DNA of 64,000 nucleotides from assembly GCA_021775755.1 (NCBI GenBank), contig JAJFHE010000025.1, positions 162,491 to 226,490 of the forward strand, in the 5' to 3' direction. Made by a program: the position numbers and the translations under genes. The stretch's first letter is position 1. Every line of letters begins with the position of its first letter. Positions 39,023 to 47,243 of this stretch are shown here, piece after piece. Origin of the DNA: Hyphomicrobiales bacterium (GTDB taxonomy: Bacteria; Pseudomonadota; Alphaproteobacteria; Rhizobiales; JAJFHB01). The notes under the pieces were generated by a model, which was not told the DNA's origin, searched no databases, and was given only the letters and a program-made list of their open reading frames with translations.

Positions 39023-39619
39023 ATGCCAGTGACTTCACCACTGTATCGTTTCGAAACACCAGTCGGACTTAACCGCAGATCTTTCGGAGACGCCACACAG
39101 TCCTGGACCGTCCGGACCGCGGCCGCAATCTGCTTTCTCGCTGGCGCGAGCATGACCACAATATCCCCAGCCGCATCGTCCGGACTTGAAATCGCACCGG
39201 GCGGTCATCTTACTTTCTACATGCCGATCGGTGTCGACAGCACTCCCCACGATGTCGGCGTCCGGCTCGATGTAATGAATGGCAGCCGCCGGATATTCAG
39301 CGTCGACATGGCGCCAGGCGAAAGCTCGCCGCAACTACAGATGGGCAGTTCCAACAGCAGATCATGGCGCGAAAACTACGCTGACCTGCAACAGGAAACC
39401 CATGGCGCGCAGTCGCACCTTGCATCTCAACAGCGGAGCGAACGCCAGGGCCGATACACCCGCACGCGGCAAACCCGCAGCGCCGGAACATCCAATGCAC
39501 GGCGAACTTACCTCGCGCTTCTGAATAAATATCGCAGTTCACGTTCGGCAACGCAGCGCCGCGAGCTGTATCCCCGCTTGATTGCCGCCTACGAGACCGC
39601 CAGACAGGCGCGCAACTAG
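39023..39619 (+). CDS. Secreted hypothetical protein
   Basis: A 198-residue protein of no family I recognise. It has a somewhat long signal-peptide-like region (TVRTAAAICFLAGASMTTIS, cleavage probably near PAASSG), a short beta-rich section (LEIAPGGHLTFYMPIG, VGVRLDVMNG) and a basic, Gln/Ser/Arg-rich C-terminal half that is probably helical. The ATG at 39023 follows AAAGGGAG by 10 nt. It precedes the histidine kinase gene by 108 nt and is preceded by a strong hairpin. Confidence 0.6.
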   Translation: MPVTSPLYRFETPVGLNRRSFGDATQSWTVRTAAAICFLAGASMTTISPAASSGLEIAPGGHLTFYMPIGVDSTPHDVGVRLDVMNGSRRIFSVDMAPGESSPQLQMGSSNSRSWRENYADLQQETHGAQSHLASQQRSERQGRYTRTRQTRSAGTSNARRTYLALLNKYRSSRSATQRRELYPRLIAAYETARQARN

Positions 39620-39727
39620 ACCATTTCAACCTGGTTTCACGGACCCACCCGGCTTCAACAGCGTTAACGCACGCTTATTGGTCTTGTGCGTAATGTTTAA
39701 AACGCAATTGCAGCCTCAGGTCCGCAA

Positions 39728-40639
39728 ATGAAATTCAACCGGGAACCACGCATTTTTCGGCGCAGTTCGCTGATGCATAATTACTGCGACCAGCTCGGCA
39801 GCGTGGTGATGCGGCACCGTGCCAATGTCGCACTGGAGGCGGCGAAATCGGATGCCGAGAATACCAGCCGCACGAAGACCGAGTTTATTGCAAAAATGAG
39901 CCATGAGCTGCGCACGCCGCTCAATGCGATCATCGGGTTCTCTGAAGTCATCGGCCAGACCGAAACGCAAAATCCCGATTCAAAAGCGCCTGAGTATGCC
40001 GGATATATCGAAGACTCCGCCCGCCACCTCCTGTCGGTTGTAAACAACATTCTCGAGCTCTCGAAAATCCAGGCCGGCCGCCTCGTATTGTACAAGGAAC
40101 CTGTCGACATTGAGGAACTGATCGCATCGTGCGTGGTGCTGTTCAGAGACAACGTCGAGGCAAACCAGATCGAGCTTTACTGCGACGTGCGTCCGGACCT
40201 GCCGATGATACGGGCCGACATGACGAAAGTCCGGCAGATCCTGATCAATCTGTTGTCGAATTCGGTCAAATTCACGCCGGCCGGCGGCCGCATCACACTG
40301 ACGGTCGACCTGTTTAACGATCTGAACATGCGCATTGTCGTCCGCGACACCGGAATTGGCATGAGCGAAGACGAAATCGTCGTCGCCATGCAGCCGTTCG
40401 GCCAAGCCGACAGCAGTCTGAACAGGCAGTACGAAGGTTCCGGTCTCGGCCTTCCTATTGTCCGTGCACTGATCGATTTTCACGACGGGGACCTTCACGT
40501 GCACAGCGAGAAGAACAAGGGCACCACGATCACTGTGACGCTGCCCCTGGATGCCGAGGTTGCCGGCGATGCGGTGACCGAGGGCGACGCAGGTACCGAC
40601 CATTCCCGCGAACCCGGCCTGACGGCATTCGGCTCGTGA
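39728..40639 (+). CDS. Soluble sensor histidine kinase without a visible sensor domain
   Basis: A 303-residue HisKA/HATPase_c kinase. The phosphoacceptor His59 lies in FIAKMSHELRTPLN, followed by the N-box NLLSNSVKFTP, DTGIGM, FGQADSS and GSGLGL. There is no membrane segment and only ~40 residues before the HisKA domain, so it lacks an input domain of its own; the domain order resembles the core of cytosolic PleC/DivJ-type kinases. No response regulator is adjacent. It is followed after 22 nt by the HerA-like ATPase gene, probably in one transcript. Confidence 0.85.
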   Translation: MKFNREPRIFRRSSLMHNYCDQLGSVVMRHRANVALEAAKSDAENTSRTKTEFIAKMSHELRTPLNAIIGFSEVIGQTETQNPDSKAPEYAGYIEDSARHLLSVVNNILELSKIQAGRLVLYKEPVDIEELIASCVVLFRDNVEANQIELYCDVRPDLPMIRADMTKVRQILINLLSNSVKFTPAGGRITLTVDLFNDLNMRIVVRDTGIGMSEDEIVVAMQPFGQADSSLNRQYEGSGLGLPIVRALIDFHDGDLHVHSEKNKGTTITVTLPLDAEVAGDAVTEGDAGTDHSREPGLTAFGS

Positions 40640-40661
40640 AAATGAAACTGGGCAGGACGCC

Positions 40662-42695
40662 ATGAGTAAAGCGGAAAACAACGGCGACACGAAACAGAAC
40701 CTCCCGGCTGCAAAACGGCCGCTTGGCAGGCTCGTGGCGGTGTCGGGATCCCAGGCAATCGTGCTCCTGTTCGAGGCAGGGTCAGAGCAGGAAACCACCG
40801 TCACGCCTCCAGAGATGGGAACGCTGCTCAAGATCGAGACACCGAAGTCCGTCGTTATCGGGCTCGTCTCGGCGCTCAGCGTGCCCGTTCCCTCGCACGA
40901 CCCGGCGGAAACCGAGGCGCGTATCGTGGAGCTTGAATTCGTCGGCGAACTGCCGCGCTCCGCCAAAGGGGAAGCCGAACCCTTCCGCCGCGGCATCTCC
41001 AGCTACCCGGCCATCGGCTTCGAAGCCTTCCATCTCACAGATGGCGAGCTCGAACGCGTCTACACCTTTCAAAGCGGAATGAGCATAACGATCGGGAGTG
41101 TTCTCCAGGGTACCGCGATCGAGGCCATGGTGAATGCCGACGACCTGCTCGGCAAACACTTTGCCATACTGGGCTCAACCGGCACCGGCAAGTCGTGCGC
41201 AACCGCGCTGCTGCTGCGACGCATCCTTGAGAAAACACCGCAAGCGCATATTGTTCTGCTCGACCCTCACCGCGAATATGCTCCCGCGTTCGGTGAAATG
41301 GCGGAAGTCATAACCTCAGATGTCCTGAACCTTCCGTTCTGGTTGTTGACGTTCGAAGAGATGGTGGAGGTCGTGATAACGCATCATGTCGGCCGGGAAG
41401 CCGATGTGGAAATTCTGCGCGAACTGATACCGATGGCGAAGAACCGATATCGCCTCAATCAGAAGCGCGGAGAGTTCCGCGCAGTGTTGCAAAAGGTGGA
41501 ACAGGACCTGATCCCGCCGTCTGTCGACACCCCGGTGCCTTACAGAATTTCCGACCTCATCGCGTTGATCGAGGAGCACATCGGCAGACTGGAAATGCGC
41601 GGGGAACTCACCCCCTTCAAGCGGCTCAAGGCGCGCCTGGAATCGGTATCGCGGGATCCGCGGTTTTCGTTCATGTTCGGAAACCTGACGGTGCAGGACG
41701 ACATGGCGAGCATCCTCGGTCACATCTTCCGTGTGCCCGTGAACGGCCGCCCGATCAGCATCATCGAGCTCGCCGGCCTTCCTTCCGAAGTGATCAACGT
41801 AGTGGTTTCGGTGCTCAGCCGGATGAGCTTCGATCTGGCGATGTGGAGCCGCGGCCAACTGCCGGTTACACTCGTGTGCGAAGAGGCGCACCGCTACGTT
41901 CCAGCCGACTCCTCTCTCGGGTTCGAGCCGGCGAAGCGCGCCCTGTCGCACATCGCCAAGGAAGGCCGCAAGTATGGCATTTCGCTCGCAATCGTGTCGC
42001 AGCGGCCGGCCGAACTCGAACCCACGATACTGTGGCAGTGCAACACCATATTCGGTTTGCGACTGCCGAACGAACGCGACCAGGACATTTTGCGCGCGCG
42101 CGTTTCGGATGCTTCGGCAAGCCTCCTTGAAATTCTGCCAACACTGGGTACGGGTGAAGCGGTCGTCTTTGGCGAAGCCGTCTCCATACCAACCCGCGTC
42201 CGCTTCGACCGCCTGCCCGAAGACGCCATGCCCCGCAACGGCACCACTCAGTTCTCCAAGATCTGGCAAAAAGACTCCAACGACCGGGAGTTCCTGGACG
42301 ATATCGTCGCACGCTGGCGCGCCCGAAATCGTACGGTTCCAGATGCACAGCGCCCCACCTCTGAAGACGAAGACGCCGCACATCAGGATGGCCGATCAGA
42401 CAGCGAACAGGCTTTGACGACGGCAGCGTTGCCCGATGCGCTCACACTAGACACAGACATCGCTGATGAACTGCAGACTGCCCCCCTCGGTGCGCCCGAT
42501 GCGCTACAGCCACCGCTGCAGGGTAACGACGTGTCCGGAACGGTGGAGACACCCGCAGCTCAAGCGGACGTCTTCGTTAGCGAGCCTCAGGTCGATACCG
42601 AGCAGGTAACAACCTCTGCACAAAATGATACCCTGCGTTCGCTGACGTCATTGCAGCAGATCCTTGAGCGCCAACGCGACGGCGGCGGCCGGTAA
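40662..42695 (+). CDS. HerA-like (DUF87) P-loop ATPase
   Basis: A 677-residue ATPase of the FtsK/HerA superfamily. An N-terminal HAS-barrel-like region (~20-150) precedes the Walker A GSTGTGKS (171-178) in LLGKHFAILGSTGTGKS. VTLVCEEAHRYVP is the Walker B with its glutamate, and IVSQRPAELEP follows. The last ~130 residues are acidic and low in complexity. HerA proteins pump DNA and usually work with the nuclease NurA; no NurA gene is near. Its partner here may instead be the histidine kinase. Function in this host is unknown. Confidence 0.82.
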   Translation: MSKAENNGDTKQNLPAAKRPLGRLVAVSGSQAIVLLFEAGSEQETTVTPPEMGTLLKIETPKSVVIGLVSALSVPVPSHDPAETEARIVELEFVGELPRSAKGEAEPFRRGISSYPAIGFEAFHLTDGELERVYTFQSGMSITIGSVLQGTAIEAMVNADDLLGKHFAILGSTGTGKSCATALLLRRILEKTPQAHIVLLDPHREYAPAFGEMAEVITSDVLNLPFWLLTFEEMVEVVITHHVGREADVEILRELIPMAKNRYRLNQKRGEFRAVLQKVEQDLIPPSVDTPVPYRISDLIALIEEHIGRLEMRGELTPFKRLKARLESVSRDPRFSFMFGNLTVQDDMASILGHIFRVPVNGRPISIIELAGLPSEVINVVVSVLSRMSFDLAMWSRGQLPVTLVCEEAHRYVPADSSLGFEPAKRALSHIAKEGRKYGISLAIVSQRPAELEPTILWQCNTIFGLRLPNERDQDILRARVSDASASLLEILPTLGTGEAVVFGEAVSIPTRVRFDRLPEDAMPRNGTTQFSKIWQKDSNDREFLDDIVARWRARNRTVPDAQRPTSEDEDAAHQDGRSDSEQALTTAALPDALTLDTDIADELQTAPLGAPDALQPPLQGNDVSGTVETPAAQADVFVSEPQVDTEQVTTSAQNDTLRSLTSLQQILERQRDGGGR

Positions 42696-42703
42696 GCGGG
42701 CGC

Positions 42704-43552
42704 TCAGTTTCGAGCCGGCGGGGATGCGGCATGCCGCTCAAGAACCCGCACTATCAGGCGGGCCGCCTCGCCGAGGTTGCCGTGCGATAAATCATAGCCA
42801 TGCGCGCCGGGTGCCAGCGTCATCAATCGCGCCGCCTGTTCTCCCTTGGCACCCTGCCCGAGCCTGGAGTTCGACATGAGGTGCTGTATCAACCTCGCAG
42901 TCGAGATGCTTCGGATTGACGACGCGCCGCCGAAATTCGCGGCGAGCACGACAACCACATCCACCGGACCTTCGCTAATGCGCCAGACATGTCCGGCGCT
43001 GGCCGGGTCGTAACCGAAATAGCGATGATCTGAGCTGTCGGTGGCCGGAGGGCGGCTATGGAAACGCGTGGCAAAATCAGGCAGAAGTTCCAGGGAGCTT
43101 CGATATATGCGGACGGGCTGCGGATACGCGATACTGCCACCGCTCCGCACCGCCACCCGGTGATCGCCTTCAAAGCTCAACCCGGCTTCCATAAGTTTGA
43201 GGGCAAGAACGGTTTTGCCGCTTCCACGCGGGCCCACCAGAAGTACGCGCATTCCGCCGTGCGTCAGTGAAGCGGCATTCAGAATGGGCGCATCGGACAT
43301 CTCTTGTGCGAGACGGCGGCGGATGCGCCAGCGGACGTTGCGCAGGAGTGTTGCCGGGCAGCTGTGCGCCCGCGCCTGCTCGCCGTCTTCTTCAAGCAGC
43401 AACTGTCGTCCGGATCGGATTATCCGCATTGCGTGGCGGGCAACGGGTAGGCCCGGAACGTCCGGGTGTGCGCCAACGTGCGCGCATCCGGCGGCCATAT
43501 CCTTATCGTTCGTCGCGATATCGATTTCGCGATGAAAGGTACGCACTGTCAC
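42704..43552 (-). CDS. HPr-kinase-like protein at the end of a glycosyltransferase operon
   Basis: A 282-residue protein with a C-terminal HprK-type domain: LNAASLTHGGMRVLLVGPRGSGKT (P-loop at 107-114) then LSFEGDHRVAV, matching the HprK order of P-loop followed by an acidic metal-binding strand. The canonical double-Asp is reduced to GDH. The ~95-residue N-terminus is unassigned. Such HprK-like proteins occur in polysaccharide and peptide-modification loci; no HPr gene is near, so the substrate is unknown. The GTG start overlaps the GT4 stop by 4 nt. Confidence 0.72.
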   Translation of the reverse strand: MTVRTFHREIDIATNDKDMAAGCAHVGAHPDVPGLPVARHAMRIIRSGRQLLLEEDGEQARAHSCPATLLRNVRWRIRRRLAQEMSDAPILNAASLTHGGMRVLLVGPRGSGKTVLALKLMEAGLSFEGDHRVAVRSGGSIAYPQPVRIYRSSLELLPDFATRFHSRPPATDSSDHRYFGYDPASAGHVWRISEGPVDVVVVLAANFGGASSIRSISTARLIQHLMSNSRLGQGAKGEQAARLMTLAPGAHGYDLSHGNLGEAARLIVRVLERHAASPPARN

Positions 43553-44844
43553 GTGATGTTCGATGGCGCGTCCTCTCCCCGAGCGAGACTTAGCACCGCA
43601 TCGCCGATCTCGCGGGCCAGACTGTCGCGGTCATACAACCGCCGCACCTGCCGGTTGGCGCGGCTTACCAGACTTTCGGCCAAGGCCCGATCATTCAAAA
43701 GGTGGAGACACGCCTCGGCGAAAGCCTGCGCGTCGTCGGCAATGAGAAGGTCCCTTTCATGGCGCAGATCAAGCCCACCCGCCCCCAGCGTCGTCGCCAC
43801 CATGGGCACGCCGTAAGCCGCTGCTTCAACAACCTTGATGCGGGTTCCCCCGCCGCTGCGAATGGGCACCACAACCAGATCGGCGGTCCGGTAATAGCGT
43901 GCCACGTCCGGAACAGCGCCTGTAACTTCAATGTCGTCGCGCCCGGAAAACGCCTGTATCGTCTCGGCGGGCTCGGGTCCGACAAGCCAGAGCTTAAGCG
44001 GCTCACGAGCTCCCTGCAGCACAAACGGCCAAACAGACTCGGCGAACCACAGGGCTGCTTCCGTATTCGGCGCATAACTCAGCGTGCCCAGAAACAGCAC
44101 ATTGCGCACCGCCCCCGAATTCAGGCGGGAGACATTTGCGGGAATATGCGAGGAGTTCGGCACGTAGCGCGCGTTGGCGTGCGCGCTCGCGTCATCGCTA
44201 CAGGAGAAGAACACACGCGCGAACTTGCCAAGCCAATCCTGCCCCAACTTCTCGAACGCCCGGGCTTCCGCTTCAAGCCAGTGCGCCTGCGGTACGTTTC
44301 CCATGCGCCTGTGGCACTGCGCCAGGCTTTGATGGGTCGTGGTTTCGTTCTCGTCGCAGTCGAGGGTCAGAACCGGCCCCGCCGGCGAGGAGCGGTTGAG
44401 CCAAATTTGGGCAACCGGTGCCAGATAGAGGCGCATGATGTGCACGACGGCGTAGGTTTCGCCGGCTATCCACTTCTCAATCTCTTCGCAGAGCGCCGGC
44501 GTGACGAGCGAACAGATTGATGGTTTTCCATAGGCTTGAAATGCCGCAAGCTTTGCTTCCGCATCGATCACCCGGTCTATGAACTGGTAGTGCGTGTCGG
44601 CAACAAGTTCGGAAAACACATGGCATCTGCGCACTTTGGACAGAACGAAGTCATTCGGCGTAACGCTCTCGGCTGAGAGCAGCACGACCGCGAGATCGAC
44701 GTCAAAGGTGCGCGACACGCCTTCCAGAAACTGACCGGTGCGCATTGCCAGCCCGTTTCCGGTTTCCGCTGGCAGGATCGGGCAAATGAAAAGCAGCCGC
44801 GGCTTTTCCCCCTGCCCGCTCTCAGGTCCACCTCGCCGTGTCAC
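43549..44844 (-). CDS. Glycosyltransferase, GT4 family
   Basis: A 431-residue GT-B retaining glycosyltransferase. The N-terminal domain starts at PRLLFICPILPAETGNG; the nucleotide-sugar domain has NVLFLGTLSYAPNTEAALWF, LWLVGPEPAE, and VVPIRSGGGTRIKVVEAAAYG with the E-x7-E-like donor motif. It belongs to the glycosyltransferase operon 46376-42704: its GTG start overlaps the GT71-like stop and its stop overlaps the HPr-kinase-like start, 4 nt each. Acceptor and sugar are not inferable. Confidence 0.88.
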   Translation of the reverse strand: MTRRGGPESGQGEKPRLLFICPILPAETGNGLAMRTGQFLEGVSRTFDVDLAVVLLSAESVTPNDFVLSKVRRCHVFSELVADTHYQFIDRVIDAEAKLAAFQAYGKPSICSLVTPALCEEIEKWIAGETYAVVHIMRLYLAPVAQIWLNRSSPAGPVLTLDCDENETTTHQSLAQCHRRMGNVPQAHWLEAEARAFEKLGQDWLGKFARVFFSCSDDASAHANARYVPNSSHIPANVSRLNSGAVRNVLFLGTLSYAPNTEAALWFAESVWPFVLQGAREPLKLWLVGPEPAETIQAFSGRDDIEVTGAVPDVARYYRTADLVVVPIRSGGGTRIKVVEAAAYGVPMVATTLGAGGLDLRHERDLLIADDAQAFAEACLHLLNDRALAESLVSRANRQVRRLYDRDSLAREIGDAVLSLARGEDAPSNIT

Positions 44845-46376
44845 AGCTGGCGCTCGTAGTGATCTGGGTCGATGTAGGGAATGGGGATCGATGCGCGCTC
44901 GCCGTTGGCCGCACGCTGCTCCTCCGCCTTCAGAATTTCCGTTGAAGCGGCCCGCAAGCCCTTAAGCCACCGACCGGGGACACGGTGCGCCCTTTCGTCG
45001 AGACCAAGCTTCAATGCCTGCGCCACATGGGGGTTGACCCTGGCGGCCCACCGGCAGGCCGCATTGAGTTCCTCCGCCATGGCGTGATCATACCCCGCTC
45101 CCATGAGAGAGGTGTCGAGAAGCCCAGCGACGATCCGAACGGCCTCGCGCCGATGTTCGGCTTCAGGGTCCATCTCGCGCAGCGGAAACCCGCCGGTGAC
45201 GGTGAGAACCGCGTCATAAGGCGGGCCTGACAGGCTTTGACCGCGCCAGGCGCCGCTTTCGTCCGCGTGCAGGCGCACGGCGGCGCGGGTCGCTGCATAA
45301 AGTTCCAATGCCAGCGATCCGTCATGGTCTACAACCGCCCAGTGCTTGAACATACCACCATCGGACGCCCCGACACGGTTGCCCGCTTTGAGTTCGATGT
45401 CGCATACACCGCCGCCACGCCCGGCATACTGATAGGACCCGATGGCACCAAGGCGCAATTCCAAATCCCGCGCGGCCTCGCTCCGCTCGGGAGCATGAAA
45501 CACAGTGCCGTCCCAGCCTCGCCGCAATTGCGCCAGCGCTTCGCCGCACGCGGAGTTCATGGCCTCATCGCTTACGGGAATGTTTTCACCGTCCAATAAC
45601 AGCTTCGATTGCGTGCGATGTTCCAGGATGATGTCGCCCTGCGGATCGCGTTGAAGGAACGCCCCGCCGGTCTCAATGGGGTGATGAGGGATCAGGCCAA
45701 ACTCGAGGTTCAGCACCGTCCACGCGGCGAGAAATGTGTCCTTGTCGCCGTAGAGGACATCATAAAGCCAGTCCCAGTTTTCATTGAGCACGATCGTCAG
45801 TTGAAGGGCCTGCCAGGTCCGCGATTTGTCGATGGCCAGGATGCCGGTCTCCAGCGACGTGCACGTCTTAGGCTCAAGTCCGAGGATTTCCCAGATCGGA
45901 TTTGTGTCCCGTATATCGACAACGTCCGGCCAGAACAGAGCGCCTGTGTCGGAATACCGAGACCAGTCGAAAATACCGGCCGGATCGGCGAAAGGTATCG
46001 TATCGGCGTCGAGGTAGGCGACCTCGCGAAACCGGCTATGGGCAATCGCATAGGGTTTCAGGGGCCAACCCCCGGCAACGCGCGCGGGATGGCCCGCCAG
46101 CACTTTGTCCGCGTCTACGACCTCGACGCCCTCTTCGCGCAGCATCAACCGCATGCCTTCGCTCATCTCGGCCCGGCCGAGATGCCAAACCTGCACAGGG
46201 AGCGCCGTCTTCAAAACCCGCTTCAACACCCAGATCAGCACCCAGGCGTTGGTAAAGTAGCGCGAACCGCCGGCACAAATGACGATGCCGCGCCCATCGA
46301 AGCGCGCAGCAGGGTATTTGCAGGGCTGTTCCCGCCAGTTTGCAATTTCCTCTGCGAGCGTCTCGCGTGTCGCCAT
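44841..46376 (-). CDS. Mnn1/GT71-like glycosyltransferase
   Basis: A 511-residue protein. Residues ~25-290 form a GT-A fold: GIVICAGGSRYFTNAWVLIW at the start, WPLKPYAIAHSRFREVAYLD with the DxD Asp123-Ala-Asp125, GALFWPDVVD (147-154), SLETGILAID and YGDKDTFLAAW. This block order matches the fungal alpha-mannosyltransferase Mnn1/Mnt family (GT71). The C-terminal ~220 residues are unassigned and include a beta-rich stretch. There is no signal peptide or membrane segment, unlike the Golgi enzymes. The ATG at 46376 is chosen over a TTG at 46403. Confidence 0.72.
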   Translation of the reverse strand: MATRETLAEEIANWREQPCKYPAARFDGRGIVICAGGSRYFTNAWVLIWVLKRVLKTALPVQVWHLGRAEMSEGMRLMLREEGVEVVDADKVLAGHPARVAGGWPLKPYAIAHSRFREVAYLDADTIPFADPAGIFDWSRYSDTGALFWPDVVDIRDTNPIWEILGLEPKTCTSLETGILAIDKSRTWQALQLTIVLNENWDWLYDVLYGDKDTFLAAWTVLNLEFGLIPHHPIETGGAFLQRDPQGDIILEHRTQSKLLLDGENIPVSDEAMNSACGEALAQLRRGWDGTVFHAPERSEAARDLELRLGAIGSYQYAGRGGGVCDIELKAGNRVGASDGGMFKHWAVVDHDGSLALELYAATRAAVRLHADESGAWRGQSLSGPPYDAVLTVTGGFPLREMDPEAEHRREAVRIVAGLLDTSLMGAGYDHAMAEELNAACRWAARVNPHVAQALKLGLDERAHRVPGRWLKGLRAASTEILKAEEQRAANGERASIPIPYIDPDHYERQL

Positions 46377-46565
46377 TGCCGGGTACCGGGTCCTTTGCGC
46401 CAACCAAACTGGTCCTTGGCAATATCATACGATTTCGGACCGTGTGAAAGCATCAGGAATATTGACTCAAAGCGGAGCGATGGACACCTTGGCGGTGATG
46501 CGGAACCGGTCAGGGATGCCATAGCGGCAACACAGCCGCCTCGCGGATAAAGAGTAACGGATCGC

Positions 46566-47243
46566 ATGAGAGCGCACGTCATTACCATTGCAGGGCTGCC
46601 GCACTCGGAAGCCGGCGCCTTGCGATGCATCGACACGGCAAGACAGTTCGATCTTAAGGTAGAACCATTCGCGGCGACGACGCGGTATGAGGCCGAAAGC
46701 TCTCTGCGGGCGGAAGGGCTGGCTCTCAATCCAACTCTCTTCCATCGTGTTTCGGACGAACCGATCGGCGACCGCGACAAGGTCGCCCGGGGCGATTGGC
46801 ATATGACAACGCCGGAACTCGGATGTTTCCTGTCCCACTACCGGTTGTGGAAAATGTGTGCGGAACGGGAGGAACCGGTCATTGTTTTTGAGCACGACAT
46901 CCGCGTGACTGCTCCTCTGCCGCCTCTGATCCCCGGCTTCATGGCCCTCAGCTTCCTGAAAAACACCTATTCCGGCGCCGGGGGATACGCACTTGCCCCG
47001 AGGGGCGCTCACGCGGTAATCGAGGAAGCAACCCGCAACGGAGTTCAACCCGCCGATGAGCTGTTGTGGCGAACCGACGTCTTAGGGTCATTGAGGGCGT
47101 TCTGCGACCCGCCGGTCATAGAGTATGACGACAAGGGAGTGTCGACGATCCAGTATTCACGTTCGGATCGGAGCCATGCGCACATTCGCAAGCGCGATCC
47201 ATGGATCGACTTTACGCCAGCGGTGCCGGACGGGTCCGGCTAG
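46566..47243 (+). CDS. GT25-like glycosyltransferase
   Basis: A 225-residue protein with the GT25 (LPS galactosyltransferase) core: TTPELGCFLSHYRLWKMC followed by VIVFEHDIRV, where the usual acidic EDD is EHD. N-terminally MRAHVITIAGLPHSEAGALR and further on YSGAGGYALAPRGAHAVIE also fit. It is encoded on the plus strand within an otherwise leftward cluster and its last 32 nt overlap the end of the GnT-I-like gene tail to tail. It may add a hexose to the same glycan; substrate unknown. Confidence 0.75.
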   Translation: MRAHVITIAGLPHSEAGALRCIDTARQFDLKVEPFAATTRYEAESSLRAEGLALNPTLFHRVSDEPIGDRDKVARGDWHMTTPELGCFLSHYRLWKMCAEREEPVIVFEHDIRVTAPLPPLIPGFMALSFLKNTYSGAGGYALAPRGAHAVIEEATRNGVQPADELLWRTDVLGSLRAFCDPPVIEYDDKGVSTIQYSRSDRSHAHIRKRDPWIDFTPAVPDGSG

